Origin: Maribellus luteus
GTDB taxonomy: Bacteria; Bacteroidota; Bacteroidia; Bacteroidales; Prolixibacteraceae
NCBI RefSeq assembly: GCF_003576475.1
Contig: NZ_QWGR01000010.1
Span: 99,688 to 163,687, forward strand
DNA: 64,000 nucleotides
Direction of reading: 5' to 3'
Part shown: piece by piece, positions 8,026-17,988 of the stretch
Layout of the letters: every line of letters starts with the position of its first letter
Numbering within the stretch: position 1 is the first letter of the stretch
Program-made: the position numbers and the translations under genes
The notes under the pieces: generated by a model
Told to the model about the DNA's origin: nothing
Databases searched by the model: none
What the model saw: only the letters and a program-made list of their open reading frames with translations

Positions 8026-10788
8026 ATGGACAAGTTTTCATCTGTGGGAAATCAAGAGTTAGAGGCAGTTGAGGACCTTTACAAATCGTATCTTGAAGAC
8101 CCTGAGTCGATTGACAAGAGCTGGCAACATTTTTTTGCGGGATTTGAACTGGCCCGCAAAAATTATCCGGAAAAACCGGGCACCGTTCGGTTGGAGAACA
8201 TCGACAAAGAATTTGCAATATTAAACCTCATACACGGCTATCGTCAGCGTGGGCATTTGTTCACAAAAACAAACCCTGTAAGAGCCCGTCGTAAGTACCT
8301 GCCAACACTGGCGATCGAAAACTTCGGGCTCGGAGAAAAAGACCTGGAAACGGTATTTCAGGCCGGTAACGAAATTGGAATGGGGCCGGCAAAACTGAAA
8401 GACATCGTAGCGCACCTCGAAGACACTTACTGCCGTTCGGTGGGAGTGGAGTACATGTACATACGGCACCCTGAAGTGTTGCAGTGGCTTCGTGAACGCA
8501 TGGAAGGTTCCCGGAATTCGGAAGAATACACCCACGAGAAAAGGTTGCATTTCTTTTACCACCTTAAACTGGCGGTTGGGTTTGAGAACTTCATCCACAA
8601 AAAGTTTGTGGGGCAGAAACGTTTCTCGCTCGAAGGAGCCGAAGCCTTGATTCCGGCACTGGATGCAATCATTGAGAAAGGCGCCGAACTGGGCCTCGAA
8701 GAGTTTATTATTGGAATGGCACACCGTGGCCGTTTAAATGTGCTCGCCAATATTCTGGAAAAACCTTACCAGAATATTTTCAAGGAATTTTACGGAAAAG
8801 AATACGAAGACGATATTTCGCAGGGCGATGTAAAATATCACCTGGGTTACGAAAATGAGGTAACCACCGACTTTAACAAGAAGGTAAAACTGAAGCTGTT
8901 GCCCAACCCGTCGCACCTCGAAACCGTGGCACCGATTGCCGAAGGAATGGTCCGTTCGCAGATCGACTCGGTTTACCATGGCGATTACGACAAAGCGGCG
9001 GCCATTATTATTCACGGCGATGCGGCCATTGCTGCACAGGGCGTGGTGTACGAAACCATTCAGATGTCGCAGCTGCCCGGCTACAAAACAGGGGGCACCA
9101 TTCATTTGGTGATCAACAACCAGGTGGGTTTTACCACCCCGTACCTGGAGGCGCGCTCCAGCACCTATTGTACCGACGTGGCGAAGGTTACCCGTTCACC
9201 CGTTTTCCATGTGAATGGCGACGATGTGGAGGCACTGATCTATACGATAAAACTGGCGATGGAGTTTCGTCAGAAGTTTCATGCTGATGTTTTTATTGAT
9301 ATTTTGTGTTACCGCAAATACGGGCACAACGAGGGCGACGAGCCACGTTTTACCCAGCCTTTATTGTACAAAGCCATCGCAAAACACAAAAACCCACGCG
9401 ATATTTATGCCGACAAGCTCAGCGAACTGGGTGTGATGACACTGGAGGATTCGAGGGCGAGAGTGAAAGAGTTTGACCAGTTTCTGGAGGGAAAATACAC
9501 GGAATCGGAAAAGATTGAGAAGCTGAAGATTCGCCAGTTTATGGTAAAGCCTTACGAGCCTTACGAAATGCCCTCAAAAGCGATCTTCAACGAAACGATC
9601 GAAACCGGTGTAAAGAAAAGTGTGCTTTTGTCGGTTGCTGAAAAAATCAATGAACTTCCACAAGACCTGCCTTTCTTTAAAAAGGTAGACCGTATTATTT
9701 CGGACCGGAAAATGATGATCCACGACGACCGGCTGGATTGGGCGATGGGAGAGTTGCTGGCGTACGGAACGCTGGTAACCGACGGTCATCCGGTGCGGGT
9801 GAGTGGACAGGACAGCGAACGGGGAACCTTTGCACACCGTCATGCCGCTTTTGTGATCGAAGGAACCGAAGATAAATACTATCCGTTGCAACACGTAGCT
9901 GAAAATCAGGCGCCGTTTAGCGTGTATAACTCGCTGCTTTCGGAATATGCCGTTCTCGGTTTTGAGTACGGTTATTCGCTGGCACAGCCCAACGGACTCA
10001 CGATTTGGGAGGCACAGTTTGGCGATTTCCACAACGTGGCACAGGTAATCATCGACCAGTACATTACTTCCGCCATCGAAAAATGGGGGTTGATGAACGG
10101 CCTGACACTTTTCCTTCCGCATGGTTACGAAGGACAGGGGCCCGAGCATTCCAGCGCACGTATCGAGCGCTTTTTGCAACAGGCAGCCGGAAACAACATC
10201 CAGGTAATTGTGCCCAGCACACCGGCCAACTTGTTCCATTTGCTGCGTCGTCAGGTGAAAATGAACATGCGTTTGCCACTGGTGGTGTTTACACCCAAAA
10301 GTTTGTTGCGGCACCCGATGGTAACATCCAAGCTCGAAGAATTTACCAAAGGTGGTTTCCAGGAAATTATTGACGACCATGTGGCAGAACCCGATTTGGT
10401 GGAACGCGTGGTGCTGACTACCGGAAGGCTGTATTACGACCTGGCGAAGTACAAGGTGGAACACGGTATTACAGATGTGGCGCTGGTGAGAATGGAGCAG
10501 ATTTATCCGATACCGCACAAAGCGATCAACGATATTCTGAAAAAATATCCAAAGTCGGAAGAATTGATTTGGGCACAGGATGAACCCGAAAACATGGGTG
10601 CATGGCCGTTCCTTGCGCGAAAACTCGATTGCCTGGGAATCAAAGGGATTGCACGTCCTGAAAGTGCCAGCCCTGCGGTTGGACTGATGGAGAAACACCG
10701 TCAGGGACTGGAGAAACTGATCAGTTCGGTTTTTTCAAAAAAAAGAGGTGACCGTTTAGAAGATTCCTCCCATTTCATCAGGAAATGA
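8026..10788 (+). CDS. sucA: 2-oxoglutarate dehydrogenase E1 component
   Basis: Thiamine-diphosphate-dependent E1 subunit (920 aa) that decarboxylates 2-oxoglutarate and reductively succinylates the E2 lipoyl arm in the TCA cycle. The N-terminal E1 segment NQELEAVEDLYKSYLEDPES, used for E2 contact in the family, is present. The ThDP site HGDAAIAAQG through NNQVGFTT and the GHNEGDEPRFTQP segment are intact. Near the C-terminus, EELIWAQDEPENMGAW is typical of SucA/OdhA. sucB follows 97 bases later, so the two form an operon; the lipoamide dehydrogenase gene is not here. A weak promoter-like TAACTTTAG lies at 7932. Confidence 0.97.
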   Translation: MDKFSSVGNQELEAVEDLYKSYLEDPESIDKSWQHFFAGFELARKNYPEKPGTVRLENIDKEFAILNLIHGYRQRGHLFTKTNPVRARRKYLPTLAIENFGLGEKDLETVFQAGNEIGMGPAKLKDIVAHLEDTYCRSVGVEYMYIRHPEVLQWLRERMEGSRNSEEYTHEKRLHFFYHLKLAVGFENFIHKKFVGQKRFSLEGAEALIPALDAIIEKGAELGLEEFIIGMAHRGRLNVLANILEKPYQNIFKEFYGKEYEDDISQGDVKYHLGYENEVTTDFNKKVKLKLLPNPSHLETVAPIAEGMVRSQIDSVYHGDYDKAAAIIIHGDAAIAAQGVVYETIQMSQLPGYKTGGTIHLVINNQVGFTTPYLEARSSTYCTDVAKVTRSPVFHVNGDDVEALIYTIKLAMEFRQKFHADVFIDILCYRKYGHNEGDEPRFTQPLLYKAIAKHKNPRDIYADKLSELGVMTLEDSRARVKEFDQFLEGKYTESEKIEKLKIRQFMVKPYEPYEMPSKAIFNETIETGVKKSVLLSVAEKINELPQDLPFFKKVDRIISDRKMMIHDDRLDWAMGELLAYGTLVTDGHPVRVSGQDSERGTFAHRHAAFVIEGTEDKYYPLQHVAENQAPFSVYNSLLSEYAVLGFEYGYSLAQPNGLTIWEAQFGDFHNVAQVIIDQYITSAIEKWGLMNGLTLFLPHGYEGQGPEHSSARIERFLQQAAGNNIQVIVPSTPANLFHLLRRQVKMNMRLPLVVFTPKSLLRHPMVTSKLEEFTKGGFQEIIDDHVAEPDLVERVVLTTGRLYYDLAKYKVEHGITDVALVRMEQIYPIPHKAINDILKKYPKSEELIWAQDEPENMGAWPFLARKLDCLGIKGIARPESASPAVGLMEKHRQGLEKLISSVFSKKRGDRLEDSSHFIRK

Positions 10789-10885
10789 ACCATCGAAAAG
10801 TTCTATGTAGCTTTCGGCATTGTTTCTTGTGAATGTGAAGAATTATGGAAAGCTTTGAATGAAATTTAGAGATAAATAAAAAACC

Positions 10886-12130
10886 ATGATAATCGAAGTA
10901 AAAGTTCCCAGTCCGGGAGAATCGATAACCGAAGTGGAAATAGGCAGCTGGCTTGTTGAAGACGGGGCAGTGGTGTCGAAAAACCAGGAAATTGCCGAGG
11001 TTGAATCGGATAAGGCGACCCTGACCATTGTGGCGGCCGAAGCTGGTAAAATTGAAATAAAAGCTGCCGAAGGAGAAACGATTGAGGTAGGTGCCGTTGT
11101 TTGCACCATCGATACCAGTGTTGCTCCGGTGGCCCAAAAGGCGGAGGCAAAGGCCGAGGCTGAGGTAAAGGAAGAACCGAAGGTGGAGGCGAAGAAAGAA
11201 GCCGGGCCTGCCAAAGAAGTAAAAGCATCGGAAGCTTACGATAAGGTGAAAGTGACTTCTGTGGCCAAAGAGATGATGAAGGAGAATGATCTTTCGGTAG
11301 ACGATGTGATCAACGGGTTGAAACGCCTGGGCAAAAAAGAGGTGGAAGCCGTTTTGAGTGCTCCTGCAGCAGCTGCTGTGGTGCAAAAACGCGAAGCCAG
11401 CCGTGCCGAAGAACGTGAACGGATGTCGAGCCTGCGCCGGAAATTAAGCGCGCGTTTGGTGGCCGTGAAAAACGAAACCGCCATGTTGACGACCTTCAAC
11501 GAGATCGACATGAGCTTTGTGATGGACATGCGCAAAAAGTACCAGCAAAAGTTTGTGGACAAACACGGGCTGAAGCTCGGTTTTATGTCGTTCTTTACCA
11601 AAGCAGCGGCAGTGGCTGCCGAATTTTACCCGATGGTAAATGCACAGATCGACGGGGAAGAGATCGTAATGCCGCAATTTGTGGATGTGGGAATTGCCGT
11701 TTCCACGCCCAAAGGTTTGATGGTGCCGATCGTGCGGAATGCCGAAAGTAAATCGGTGCCGGAGATCGAGCTGGAAATTAAGGAACTGGCAGAAAAAGCC
11801 CGTACGAAAAAAATATCGGTGGAAGAACTCACCGGTGGAACCTTTACCATTACCAACGGTGGTGTGTTTGGCTCCCTGCTTTCCACTCCAATCATCAACC
11901 CGCCGCAATCGGCCATCCTGGGGATGCACAACATTGTGGAACGCCCGGTGGCTGTTAACGGGCAGGTGGTGATCCGCCCGATGATGTACGTGGCGTTGTC
12001 GTACGACCACCGTATCATCGACGGTAAAGACTCGGTGGGCTTCCTTGTAAAAGTGAAGGAAATGATTGAAAATCCGGAACGCATGTTTACCAACGGAAAA
12101 GACGCCGGCGAGTTATTGCTGGGGATTTAA
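10886..12130 (+). CDS. sucB: 2-oxoglutarate dehydrogenase E2 (dihydrolipoyl succinyltransferase)
   Basis: Core E2 subunit of the 2-oxoglutarate dehydrogenase complex, 414 aa. It has an N-terminal lipoyl domain with lipoylated K43 in [10 protein letters not shown], an Ala/Lys/Glu-rich linker at about 82-112, a peripheral-subunit-binding domain at about 115-150, and the catalytic acyltransferase domain from about 185. The active-site motif is [15 protein letters not shown], with H375 and D379. The single lipoyl domain and the length are typical for SucB. It is followed by a hairpin terminator that closes the sucA-sucB operon. Confidence 0.97.
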   Translation: MIIEVKVPSPGESITEVEIGSWLVEDGAVVSKNQEIAEVESDKATLTIVAAEAGKIEIKAAEGETIEVGAVVCTIDTSVAPVAQKAEAKAEAEVKEEPKVEAKKEAGPAKEVKASEAYDKVKVTSVAKEMMKENDLSVDDVINGLKRLGKKEVEAVLSAPAAAAVVQKREASRAEERERMSSLRRKLSARLVAVKNETAMLTTFNEIDMSFVMDMRKKYQQKFVDKHGLKLGFMSFFTKAAAVAAEFYPMVNAQIDGEEIVMPQFVDVGIAVSTPKGLMVPIVRNAESKSVPEIELEIKELAEKARTKKISVEELTGGTFTITNGGVFGSLLSTPIINPPQSAILGMHNIVERPVAVNGQVVIRPMMYVALSYDHRIIDGKDSVGFLVKVKEMIENPERMFTNGKDAGELLLGI

Positions 12131-12152
12131 AAACGTACTTATACGATATGGG

Positions 12153-12192
12153 AGAACCGTTCCTTCTTTTTGGGGGAGCGGTTCTTTTTTTT
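12153..12192 (+). terminator. Rho-independent terminator of sucAB
   Basis: Stem AGAACCG / CGGTTCT followed by a run of eight T, 22 bases after the sucB stop. Confidence 0.85.
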
Positions 12193-12195
12193 GAA

Positions 12196-12304
12196 GTCAA
12201 TTTAATAAATATCCAATTCTCAATTTTGAATTTGAAATATCCAACGAAATCCGAAAATTGGATATTGGGAATTCTAAATTGGATATTCTACATTAAAAAA
12301 TAAT
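12196..12304. repeat. Dispersed palindromic AT-rich element, copy 1
   Basis: About 109 bases with internal inverted arms: AATATCCAATTCTCAA on the left, TTGG(...)AATTGGATATT on the right, and a middle block AAATATCCAACGAAATCC. A second copy in opposite orientation lies at 56146-56257, with near-identity by eye over the whole length. No coding content. It resembles a small non-autonomous (MITE- or REP-like) element. Confidence 0.75.
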
Positions 12305-12379
12305 TTAATTGCTGTAAGGTCTATACAAAAACAGGTATTCTGAACTCTCCGAAATACCGAATTCAGTAAAAAACCACCC

Positions 12380-12554
12380 TTCCGCAACTGCGGAACATTC
12401 GAAACGGATAAAAATCAACCTTTCCGGGCTTGCGGAAAGTCAGAACCGGCGCCAAAACAAGGTTTCCGTACGTGCGGAAAGTATGAATCCGATTTCAGGC
12501 AAGGCTTCCGCACGTGCGGAATACTTGAACCGAATCCAAAGGAAGGTTTCCGCG
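12380..12554. repeat. 42-bp tandem array with palindromic cores
   Basis: Palindromic cores begin at 12380, 12421, 12463, 12505 and 12547 (the last partial), a period of 41-42 bases. The best core reads TTCCGCACGTGCGGAA. The 24-base linkers are related to each other (each has GAACCG- or GAATCCGA-like text and ends in AAGG or CAACC), so this is a degenerate tandem repeat. One plus-strand frame is open from 12344 to the TAA at 12587-12589 and repeats a 14-residue unit around GFRTCG, but it has no ATG, GTG or TTG start. Confidence 0.8.
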
Positions 12555-12613
12555 AAACAGGTACTTGCAAGAGGCACTATTTTTGTTAAATTGCGTGCAT
12601 ATATTTATGCCCC

Positions 12614-15600
12614 ATGTCTAAGATTTCTTTCATTTACAGTGTTTTTATTGTTTTAATTATAAGTCAGTTATTTATTAATTCTTCTATAGCTCAAAAAGAT
12701 TTACTCTGGAACTATAATTATGACGACGGATTACGCACAAGTAGAGATTATCTCGTAAAATCATTTATAACCGACAACAACGAAATTATTTTTACAGGGA
12801 GAATAGAATCGAGTTTTACCAATACCGATTTTAATTCAGCAAGAATATCCGAAAACGGGAAAATTTTGTGGGAAACCCAGTATTCATCAATTAAAGATGA
12901 AGCAGATGCAATTGTTTTAAATTATGATGGAGGAGGAATTAATTCACAAGATATTCCTGTTTCAAGCTTTTTAGATAAGGACGATAACCTTTACAGTGCA
13001 GTTATTTTGGTGGAGAATTTCAATAATGGACATTTTTCACAAGATGTAGCTGTAATAAAACAGGATAGTCAGGGAAATATCTTATGGAAAAATATCTTCT
13101 ATCGTCAGAGGATCGATTTTGCGTTAGACGATTATTTTCGTGGTTTTTTTGTTGATTCGGTAGGGAATTCATGGTTACTAACCCGGGCTCCAATTGATAC
13201 GGGCAATAGTTTGGTTAAATACGACAACGAGGGGAATCAAATCTTTGTTTCTCATTTTGATTTACCTGAAAATACCGATAATAGCAATGCCAAATTAGAT
13301 CTTATTGATGGAAAAATCACTTTTATTTCTTTTCATACAGGTGTTGGCCCGTTCTTGGTCACTATCTTTTCTGATAGTGGTGAGATTGAAAGGGAATTTC
13401 ATTTAGGTAACACAGGAGATGTAGGTATGGGGGCAAGGAGATATGAAAGGATTTGGTTTGTTAATTTTCCAACAGGCGAAAAAGTCATTGTAGGTAAATT
13501 GTGGTATGACTGGGGTGGTAAAAAGTATTATAAATTAAAAATATTCTACTTTGACAGTAACTGGAATCAGATAGCAGATATTGAACCAGAAAGTATCCCT
13601 ATAGATGACATTTATCCTCATAAAGTTACTTTGTGTGGCGAAAATATATATATAAATGGCGGCGTTTACTATACATTTGACGACGACATGTCTATGAAGC
13701 CGTTTATCCTTCAATACGATAGTAATGCAAATGAAAACCTTATTTATTTAGATAATAAGTACAATCAGGGAGGTTTCGTTAGATCATTAAATGTTTCAAA
13801 TGATACGGTATATCTTACAGAGAATGTATTCGATTCGTTAACCTATACAACAAACCTTGTGCGCATTGTAAATACATCTCAAATTGACTATCGCAAAGAA
13901 ATTGGTGTCAACGGCTATAGATGTCATCCAGAGAATATATTTAAGACGAAAAATTCTCTGATTTTTACAGGAGAGCTTCGAAATACTTTCACACCTCAAT
14001 ATCCCGAAGATACGAATAGCGAACAATGGGTTGCCCGTTTTAATGAAGAGGGGATTGAACAATGGAGCGTAATAAATACTGGTGCCGGGGCTTCAGATAT
14101 TCAATTTGAAAAGGTTATTTCGGATCGTTTCAACAACACCTATGTATGCGGAGATAGCCAAATTGGACCAATAGGTGATGGAGATAAGCATTTTTACAAT
14201 CAACATTTATTACTGCAAAAGATTGATGCCTTAGGTAATCTGCTTTGGTTCAGGAGATTATCGATTGATGCGACAACGCAATTATCATATAGATCTGAAC
14301 ATATTAAGTTAGTGTTTAATAAAGATGGTAATATTCTTTTAGCAGGCTTTGTTTATCCAAATATTTATACTTATAAATTTTCCCCAGAGGGAGATCTCCT
14401 TGCCCAAAATATTATAGAAACAGAAAGAAGTACGCTTGTAAGAGATATTCAGATTGATTCGAAGAACAACATTTATTTGTATTTACCTTATTACTCCAAA
14501 CCATCACAAATAGTAAAATTATCGTCCGATTTAGAAGAGTTGTGGCGTTTAGATTTTGAGGAAGAGTTAAAAAGAGATGAACCTGGATTTTTCATAGAGC
14601 AAGATAATGGTAATATCTGTTTTATGTCGAAAGATGGAGATATTATTGAAATGACAGAGAACGGAATACTTAATTCCCGAACAACAATTTCGGAGTTTGA
14701 GAGAATTAATCATGTAAGAAAAACAAAAGAAGGAACATACCTGTTAACAGGCACAATAAAGTATGGCTACAGAGATCGTATAAAGATTGTTGAGATAGAC
14801 TCTACGGGAAAAATTCTTTGGGAGTATAGAGATGAGAATATAGCTGAAGGTAAACACTCGATGGATTTGCCATCTGGCGATATTGTTGTTTTTGGTGGAT
14901 CGGATGATGGCAGTATTTACTTACGATTTAATGATAAAAGAGAGTTTTGTTATAAAAAAGAGTACCCGGTTAAAATGACTCTTATTTGTGAAGATAGTCT
15001 CCAAAATTTACTTATAACAGACAATTATCCCAATAGTACAATAATGAAAATAGCTCCCAATGGAGATTCAATAACTAGTCATCAATATATTAACGACACT
15101 TTAGCCGCGAATTTTCAAATAACAGATATTAAAGTAGATGTCTCTAATAATCCGTTAGTTTGTGGTTATATCAACAACATATCATCCATTCAATATTATG
15201 TGTGGAGCGTGGGCACTGTAGCTAAATTTTCACAACCTGAGTCTATTAATCAACCTCCGTTATTTATAAAGCGACCTGAGATAGAAAAATTTTCTAATCC
15301 AAACTATCGCGATACACTGCTGGCAGTAGATCCTGATGGAGATTCTATTACATATTCAATTGAGCAAGGGCCAGATTGGTTAACATTAACTGGCGGTGGA
15401 ATTTTGTCTCGAAATGATAATTATTCAACGGATTCATTAATAATATTGAAAGCGACAGATAGTCATGGCGCATATGATAGATTGATTATGACTTACGGAT
15501 TAGAATCAACAACGGATATAAATACAAATGTTTTGCCAAACGGATATTTTACTGTTTATCCTAATCCAAGTAATGGTTTATTGCATATAAAATTTCAAGA

Positions 15601-15787
15601 GAACAACCTAAATGAAAAATGCAATGTTGAGCTATATGATATGAAGGGGAATGTTGTTTATAACAAAATATTATTTATCAATTCAGCAGGTGAAAACAAC
15701 ATTAATCTTTCGCCCCTAAATCCCGGACACTATCTGTTAATGATAGACAGAAACCCAAACAATAGTTGTAAAATTATATTGCAATAA
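12614..15787 (+). CDS. T9SS-secreted protein with beta-propeller-like repeats
   Basis: A 1057-aa secreted protein. It has an N-terminal signal peptide (about residues 1-26, ending SSIAQ). The body contains many units of the type GxILW and D..GN..L, for example NGKILWETQ, QGNILWKN, LGNLLWFRR and TGKILWEYR, suggesting a propeller fold. A cadherin/Ig-like unit with VDPDGDSITYSIEQGPDWL lies at about 895-965. The last 80 residues form a T9SS sorting domain, opening FTVYPNPSNG and ending in KIILQ. Codon use is much more AT-rich than in sucAB, hinting at different ancestry. Ligand and function are unknown; it is probably cell-surface bound or released. Confidence 0.8.
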   Translation: MSKISFIYSVFIVLIISQLFINSSIAQKDLLWNYNYDDGLRTSRDYLVKSFITDNNEIIFTGRIESSFTNTDFNSARISENGKILWETQYSSIKDEADAIVLNYDGGGINSQDIPVSSFLDKDDNLYSAVILVENFNNGHFSQDVAVIKQDSQGNILWKNIFYRQRIDFALDDYFRGFFVDSVGNSWLLTRAPIDTGNSLVKYDNEGNQIFVSHFDLPENTDNSNAKLDLIDGKITFISFHTGVGPFLVTIFSDSGEIEREFHLGNTGDVGMGARRYERIWFVNFPTGEKVIVGKLWYDWGGKKYYKLKIFYFDSNWNQIADIEPESIPIDDIYPHKVTLCGENIYINGGVYYTFDDDMSMKPFILQYDSNANENLIYLDNKYNQGGFVRSLNVSNDTVYLTENVFDSLTYTTNLVRIVNTSQIDYRKEIGVNGYRCHPENIFKTKNSLIFTGELRNTFTPQYPEDTNSEQWVARFNEEGIEQWSVINTGAGASDIQFEKVISDRFNNTYVCGDSQIGPIGDGDKHFYNQHLLLQKIDALGNLLWFRRLSIDATTQLSYRSEHIKLVFNKDGNILLAGFVYPNIYTYKFSPEGDLLAQNIIETERSTLVRDIQIDSKNNIYLYLPYYSKPSQIVKLSSDLEELWRLDFEEELKRDEPGFFIEQDNGNICFMSKDGDIIEMTENGILNSRTTISEFERINHVRKTKEGTYLLTGTIKYGYRDRIKIVEIDSTGKILWEYRDENIAEGKHSMDLPSGDIVVFGGSDDGSIYLRFNDKREFCYKKEYPVKMTLICEDSLQNLLITDNYPNSTIMKIAPNGDSITSHQYINDTLAANFQITDIKVDVSNNPLVCGYINNISSIQYYVWSVGTVAKFSQPESINQPPLFIKRPEIEKFSNPNYRDTLLAVDPDGDSITYSIEQGPDWLTLTGGGILSRNDNYSTDSLIILKATDSHGAYDRLIMTYGLESTTDINTNVLPNGYFTVYPNPSNGLLHIKFQENNLNEKCNVELYDMKGNVVYNKILFINSAGENNINLSPLNPGHYLLMIDRNPNNSCKIILQ

Positions 15788-16065
15788 GACTTTTATGTCT
15801 AAAAGTTCATCGGAAGTAATATTGTGGTTCATATGTGGCTACTTGTAAGGTTGTTTATGGTTGCGTAATTTTTCGTTTTAGTTTGCCCATATCCTCCGCT
15901 CTGATGCGAATCCTTTCACGTAGCTTGTAAAATATTTTTTGACTTTAATGCGACGGACAATCGTACCTGAGCAATCGTATTTCATGCCCCTAATAAAATT
16001 GAAAATCTTCTTGGACACCGTTGGGCTTTATTGTAAATTCAAAAGCAAATTCAAATCACTTCACC

Positions 16066-17292
16066 ATGAACGAAACATTAAAGACGCAAATCAAAGAGTT
16101 TGTTTTGGCTGATATTCACGAAGAGCGCATCAGTGCAAAAGCCGATCCGTTCTGGCAGTCGCTGCGTGAGGCAGGAACCCAGCTGTGGCTCGATACCGGC
16201 GACATGGACGAAGCCGAAAAAAACTGGTCGGCCGAAATGACCGCGCTTACCACCAACAATACGCTGGTAAACAAGGAAATTCAGAAAGGCATTTACGATG
16301 ATTTTATTGCACAGGCACGCGAAATTGTCAGCGAGCTTCCGGTGGAGGAGCAGATTGTTGAAATTGCTTTTATCCTGAATGCGCGGCATGGCATGCGGCT
16401 GGCCAGGAAATTTGGCGGCTTTGTAAGTGTGGAACTTCATACCAACACGGCCCATCACTTTGATGCCATTGTTGACTACGGGTTGCGGTATTTCGATATC
16501 AATCCCGAACAGTTTATTGTGAAAGTTCCCTACACGGCGGTTGGTTTGCTGGGGGCGCGCCGCTTGCGCGAGTTAGGGGTGAAGATCAATTTTACACTCG
16601 AATTTTCGGCACGTCAAAACCTGATGGTAGCGGCCATTACCAAACCCAATTACTGCAACGTGTTTTTGGGGCGGATTGGCGCTTACATGAAAGACAACGG
16701 ACTGGGTAGTGGTGAAGGAGCAGGGGAGCGGACCGTGCTTTCGACTCAGAAAATAGTAAAAGAAATAAGTGGAAACAATGCGGTGCCGACACAGTTGATC
16801 GCCGCCAGTTTGCGCGGTTATTCCCAGCTCGATGCGCTGGCCGGAACCGATGTGTTTACCATGCCCACCAAAGTGGCCGCTGACGGAAAAATCCACCTCG
16901 ACGGGAAATTTACATCAAAAGTGAACGAGGTGTATCCGGTTGATTTAACAGAAGAGGCAGCAAAATATTCGCCCGAAAAGCTTTGGGACATCAGCGAAGG
17001 AGAACTAACTTTGGCCCGCAACCTGGATCGGGATTGCCCCAAAGACGGCAACGAACTGATTGACCGGGTACACCGTGCCGGCTGCGGCGATATGTTCCCG
17101 TACTTAAGTGAAAAGGATTTGGGCTTTATTGCATCTGACGGGAAGATACCCAAACACGAACGCTGGGCTTCGCGTATCGAAAGTGGCGAACTGGCCATCG
17201 ATACCTTGCTGAACCTGGCAGGTTTGGCTTCGTTTACGGACGATCAGAAGGAACTGGACGACCGTATCCGAAGAATCATCACCGCAGGATGA
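16066..17292 (+). CDS. Transaldolase-family protein
   Basis: A 408-aa TIM-barrel protein of the transaldolase superfamily, cytoplasmic. The Schiff-base lysine lies in FIVKVPYTAVGLLGARRL, matching the conserved K-(I/V)-P-x-T region. An N-terminal aldolase strand holds LWLDTGDMDEAE and TNNTLVN. The chain is longer than classical transaldolases (about 220 or 320 aa), with an extra C-terminal region of about 100 residues that includes FASDGKIPKHERWASRIE-like text. An in-frame TTG at 16021 was rejected for the ATG at 16066. The true aldol substrate may differ from sedoheptulose 7-phosphate. A cupin gene follows 48 bases later. Confidence 0.75.
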   Translation: MNETLKTQIKEFVLADIHEERISAKADPFWQSLREAGTQLWLDTGDMDEAEKNWSAEMTALTTNNTLVNKEIQKGIYDDFIAQAREIVSELPVEEQIVEIAFILNARHGMRLARKFGGFVSVELHTNTAHHFDAIVDYGLRYFDINPEQFIVKVPYTAVGLLGARRLRELGVKINFTLEFSARQNLMVAAITKPNYCNVFLGRIGAYMKDNGLGSGEGAGERTVLSTQKIVKEISGNNAVPTQLIAASLRGYSQLDALAGTDVFTMPTKVAADGKIHLDGKFTSKVNEVYPVDLTEEAAKYSPEKLWDISEGELTLARNLDRDCPKDGNELIDRVHRAGCGDMFPYLSEKDLGFIASDGKIPKHERWASRIESGELAIDTLLNLAGLASFTDDQKELDDRIRRIITAG

Positions 17293-17340
17293 ACGAGAGA
17301 CGAATAAAGTAGTTTGAGAAATATTTGAAAAGAAAATTGT

Positions 17341-17679
17341 ATGTCGGTTTTACTGTTTGACGAAACACCTTACGAGATCATAAACAACAGGGTAAAGCGA
17401 AAATTAATCCACACCGAAAACCTGATGACGGTAGTGGTTGATTTTTCAGAAGGACCATGGGCGGAGGCCGATCCCCTGCACAATCACCCACACGAGCAAA
17501 CCACGTTTATTGCGGAAGGTGAGGTTATTTTTTATTTTGAAGGTGAGCCGGAGCAACGGTTAAAAGCAGGCGATATGGTTGCGGTTCCGCCGTATGTAAA
17601 GCATGCAATTAAGCTGGTAAGCCCAACTGCGCGACTGGTCGACAGCTTTAATCCCGTACGCGAAGATTTTCTGAAGTAA
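17341..17679 (+). CDS. Small cupin-domain protein
   Basis: A 112-aa single-domain cupin. Metal-ligand motif 1 is seen as HNHPHEQTTFIAEGE and motif 2 as VPPYVKHAIKL, giving the usual His/His/Glu/His set. Proteins of this size are often sugar-binding or isomerase-like or accessory sensors, but no specific function can be assigned. It lies 48 bases after the transaldolase-like gene in the same orientation and is likely cotranscribed, which hints at a shared sugar-related role. Confidence 0.8.
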   Translation: MSVLLFDETPYEIINNRVKRKLIHTENLMTVVVDFSEGPWAEADPLHNHPHEQTTFIAEGEVIFYFEGEPEQRLKAGDMVAVPPYVKHAIKLVSPTARLVDSFNPVREDFLK

Positions 17680-17691
17680 ATAAGATAGGAT

Positions 17692-17985
17692 AAGGCAAAG
17701 GCAAAGGCAAAGGCTGAGACAGAGGAGCAAGTGCATTCAAGTTTCCTGTCTCAGTCTCAGTTGTTAAAAGCATAAATGCTTTAATGCTTTAATGCTTTAA
17801 TGCGAGAATAAGCTATGGACTACAAGCTGCAAGCCATGGGCAGTTGAATATTGAAAATCAAAAAAATCAATCTCACGATCAACCCATTCAATCTAATTCA
17901 ACCCATTTTTCCCTGAAAACTGTGACTGAAAACTGCGACTTTTGTAATACTGAAAACGAATCAGTCCTTCAATCCCTCAATCCCT
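17692..17985. repeat. Intergenic microsatellite cluster, copy 2 of low-complexity spacer
   Basis: Holds a hexamer run (AAGGCA)n at 17692-17713, a perfect 9-bp inverted repeat CTGAGACAG/CTGTCTCAG (17714-17722, 17746-17754), an octamer run of about three and a half AATGCTTT units at 17775-17803, then GCGAGAATAAGCTA, ACAAGCTGC and CTGAAAACTG units in the same order as at 6481-6680. It again separates two convergent genes. No gene is seen in this stretch. Confidence 0.65.
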
Positions 17986-17988
17986 CAG

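Noticed and set aside
9574..10698. Long minus-strand reading frame (374 codons)
   Set aside because: It lies fully opposite sucA, and its product is His/Phe/Gln-rich with no domain character.
10778..11386. Minus-strand reading frame opposite sucB
   Set aside because: Shadow of the lipoyl and linker region of sucB; low-complexity product.
12380..12554. CRISPR array
   Set aside because: The spacing is regular, but the 24-base linkers are related in sequence to each other, the cores vary, and no cas gene is in the window.
15788..16065. Terminator hairpin after the T9SS gene
   Set aside because: ACTTTTA/TAAAAGT arms near 15790 are short, AT-only and lack a T run.
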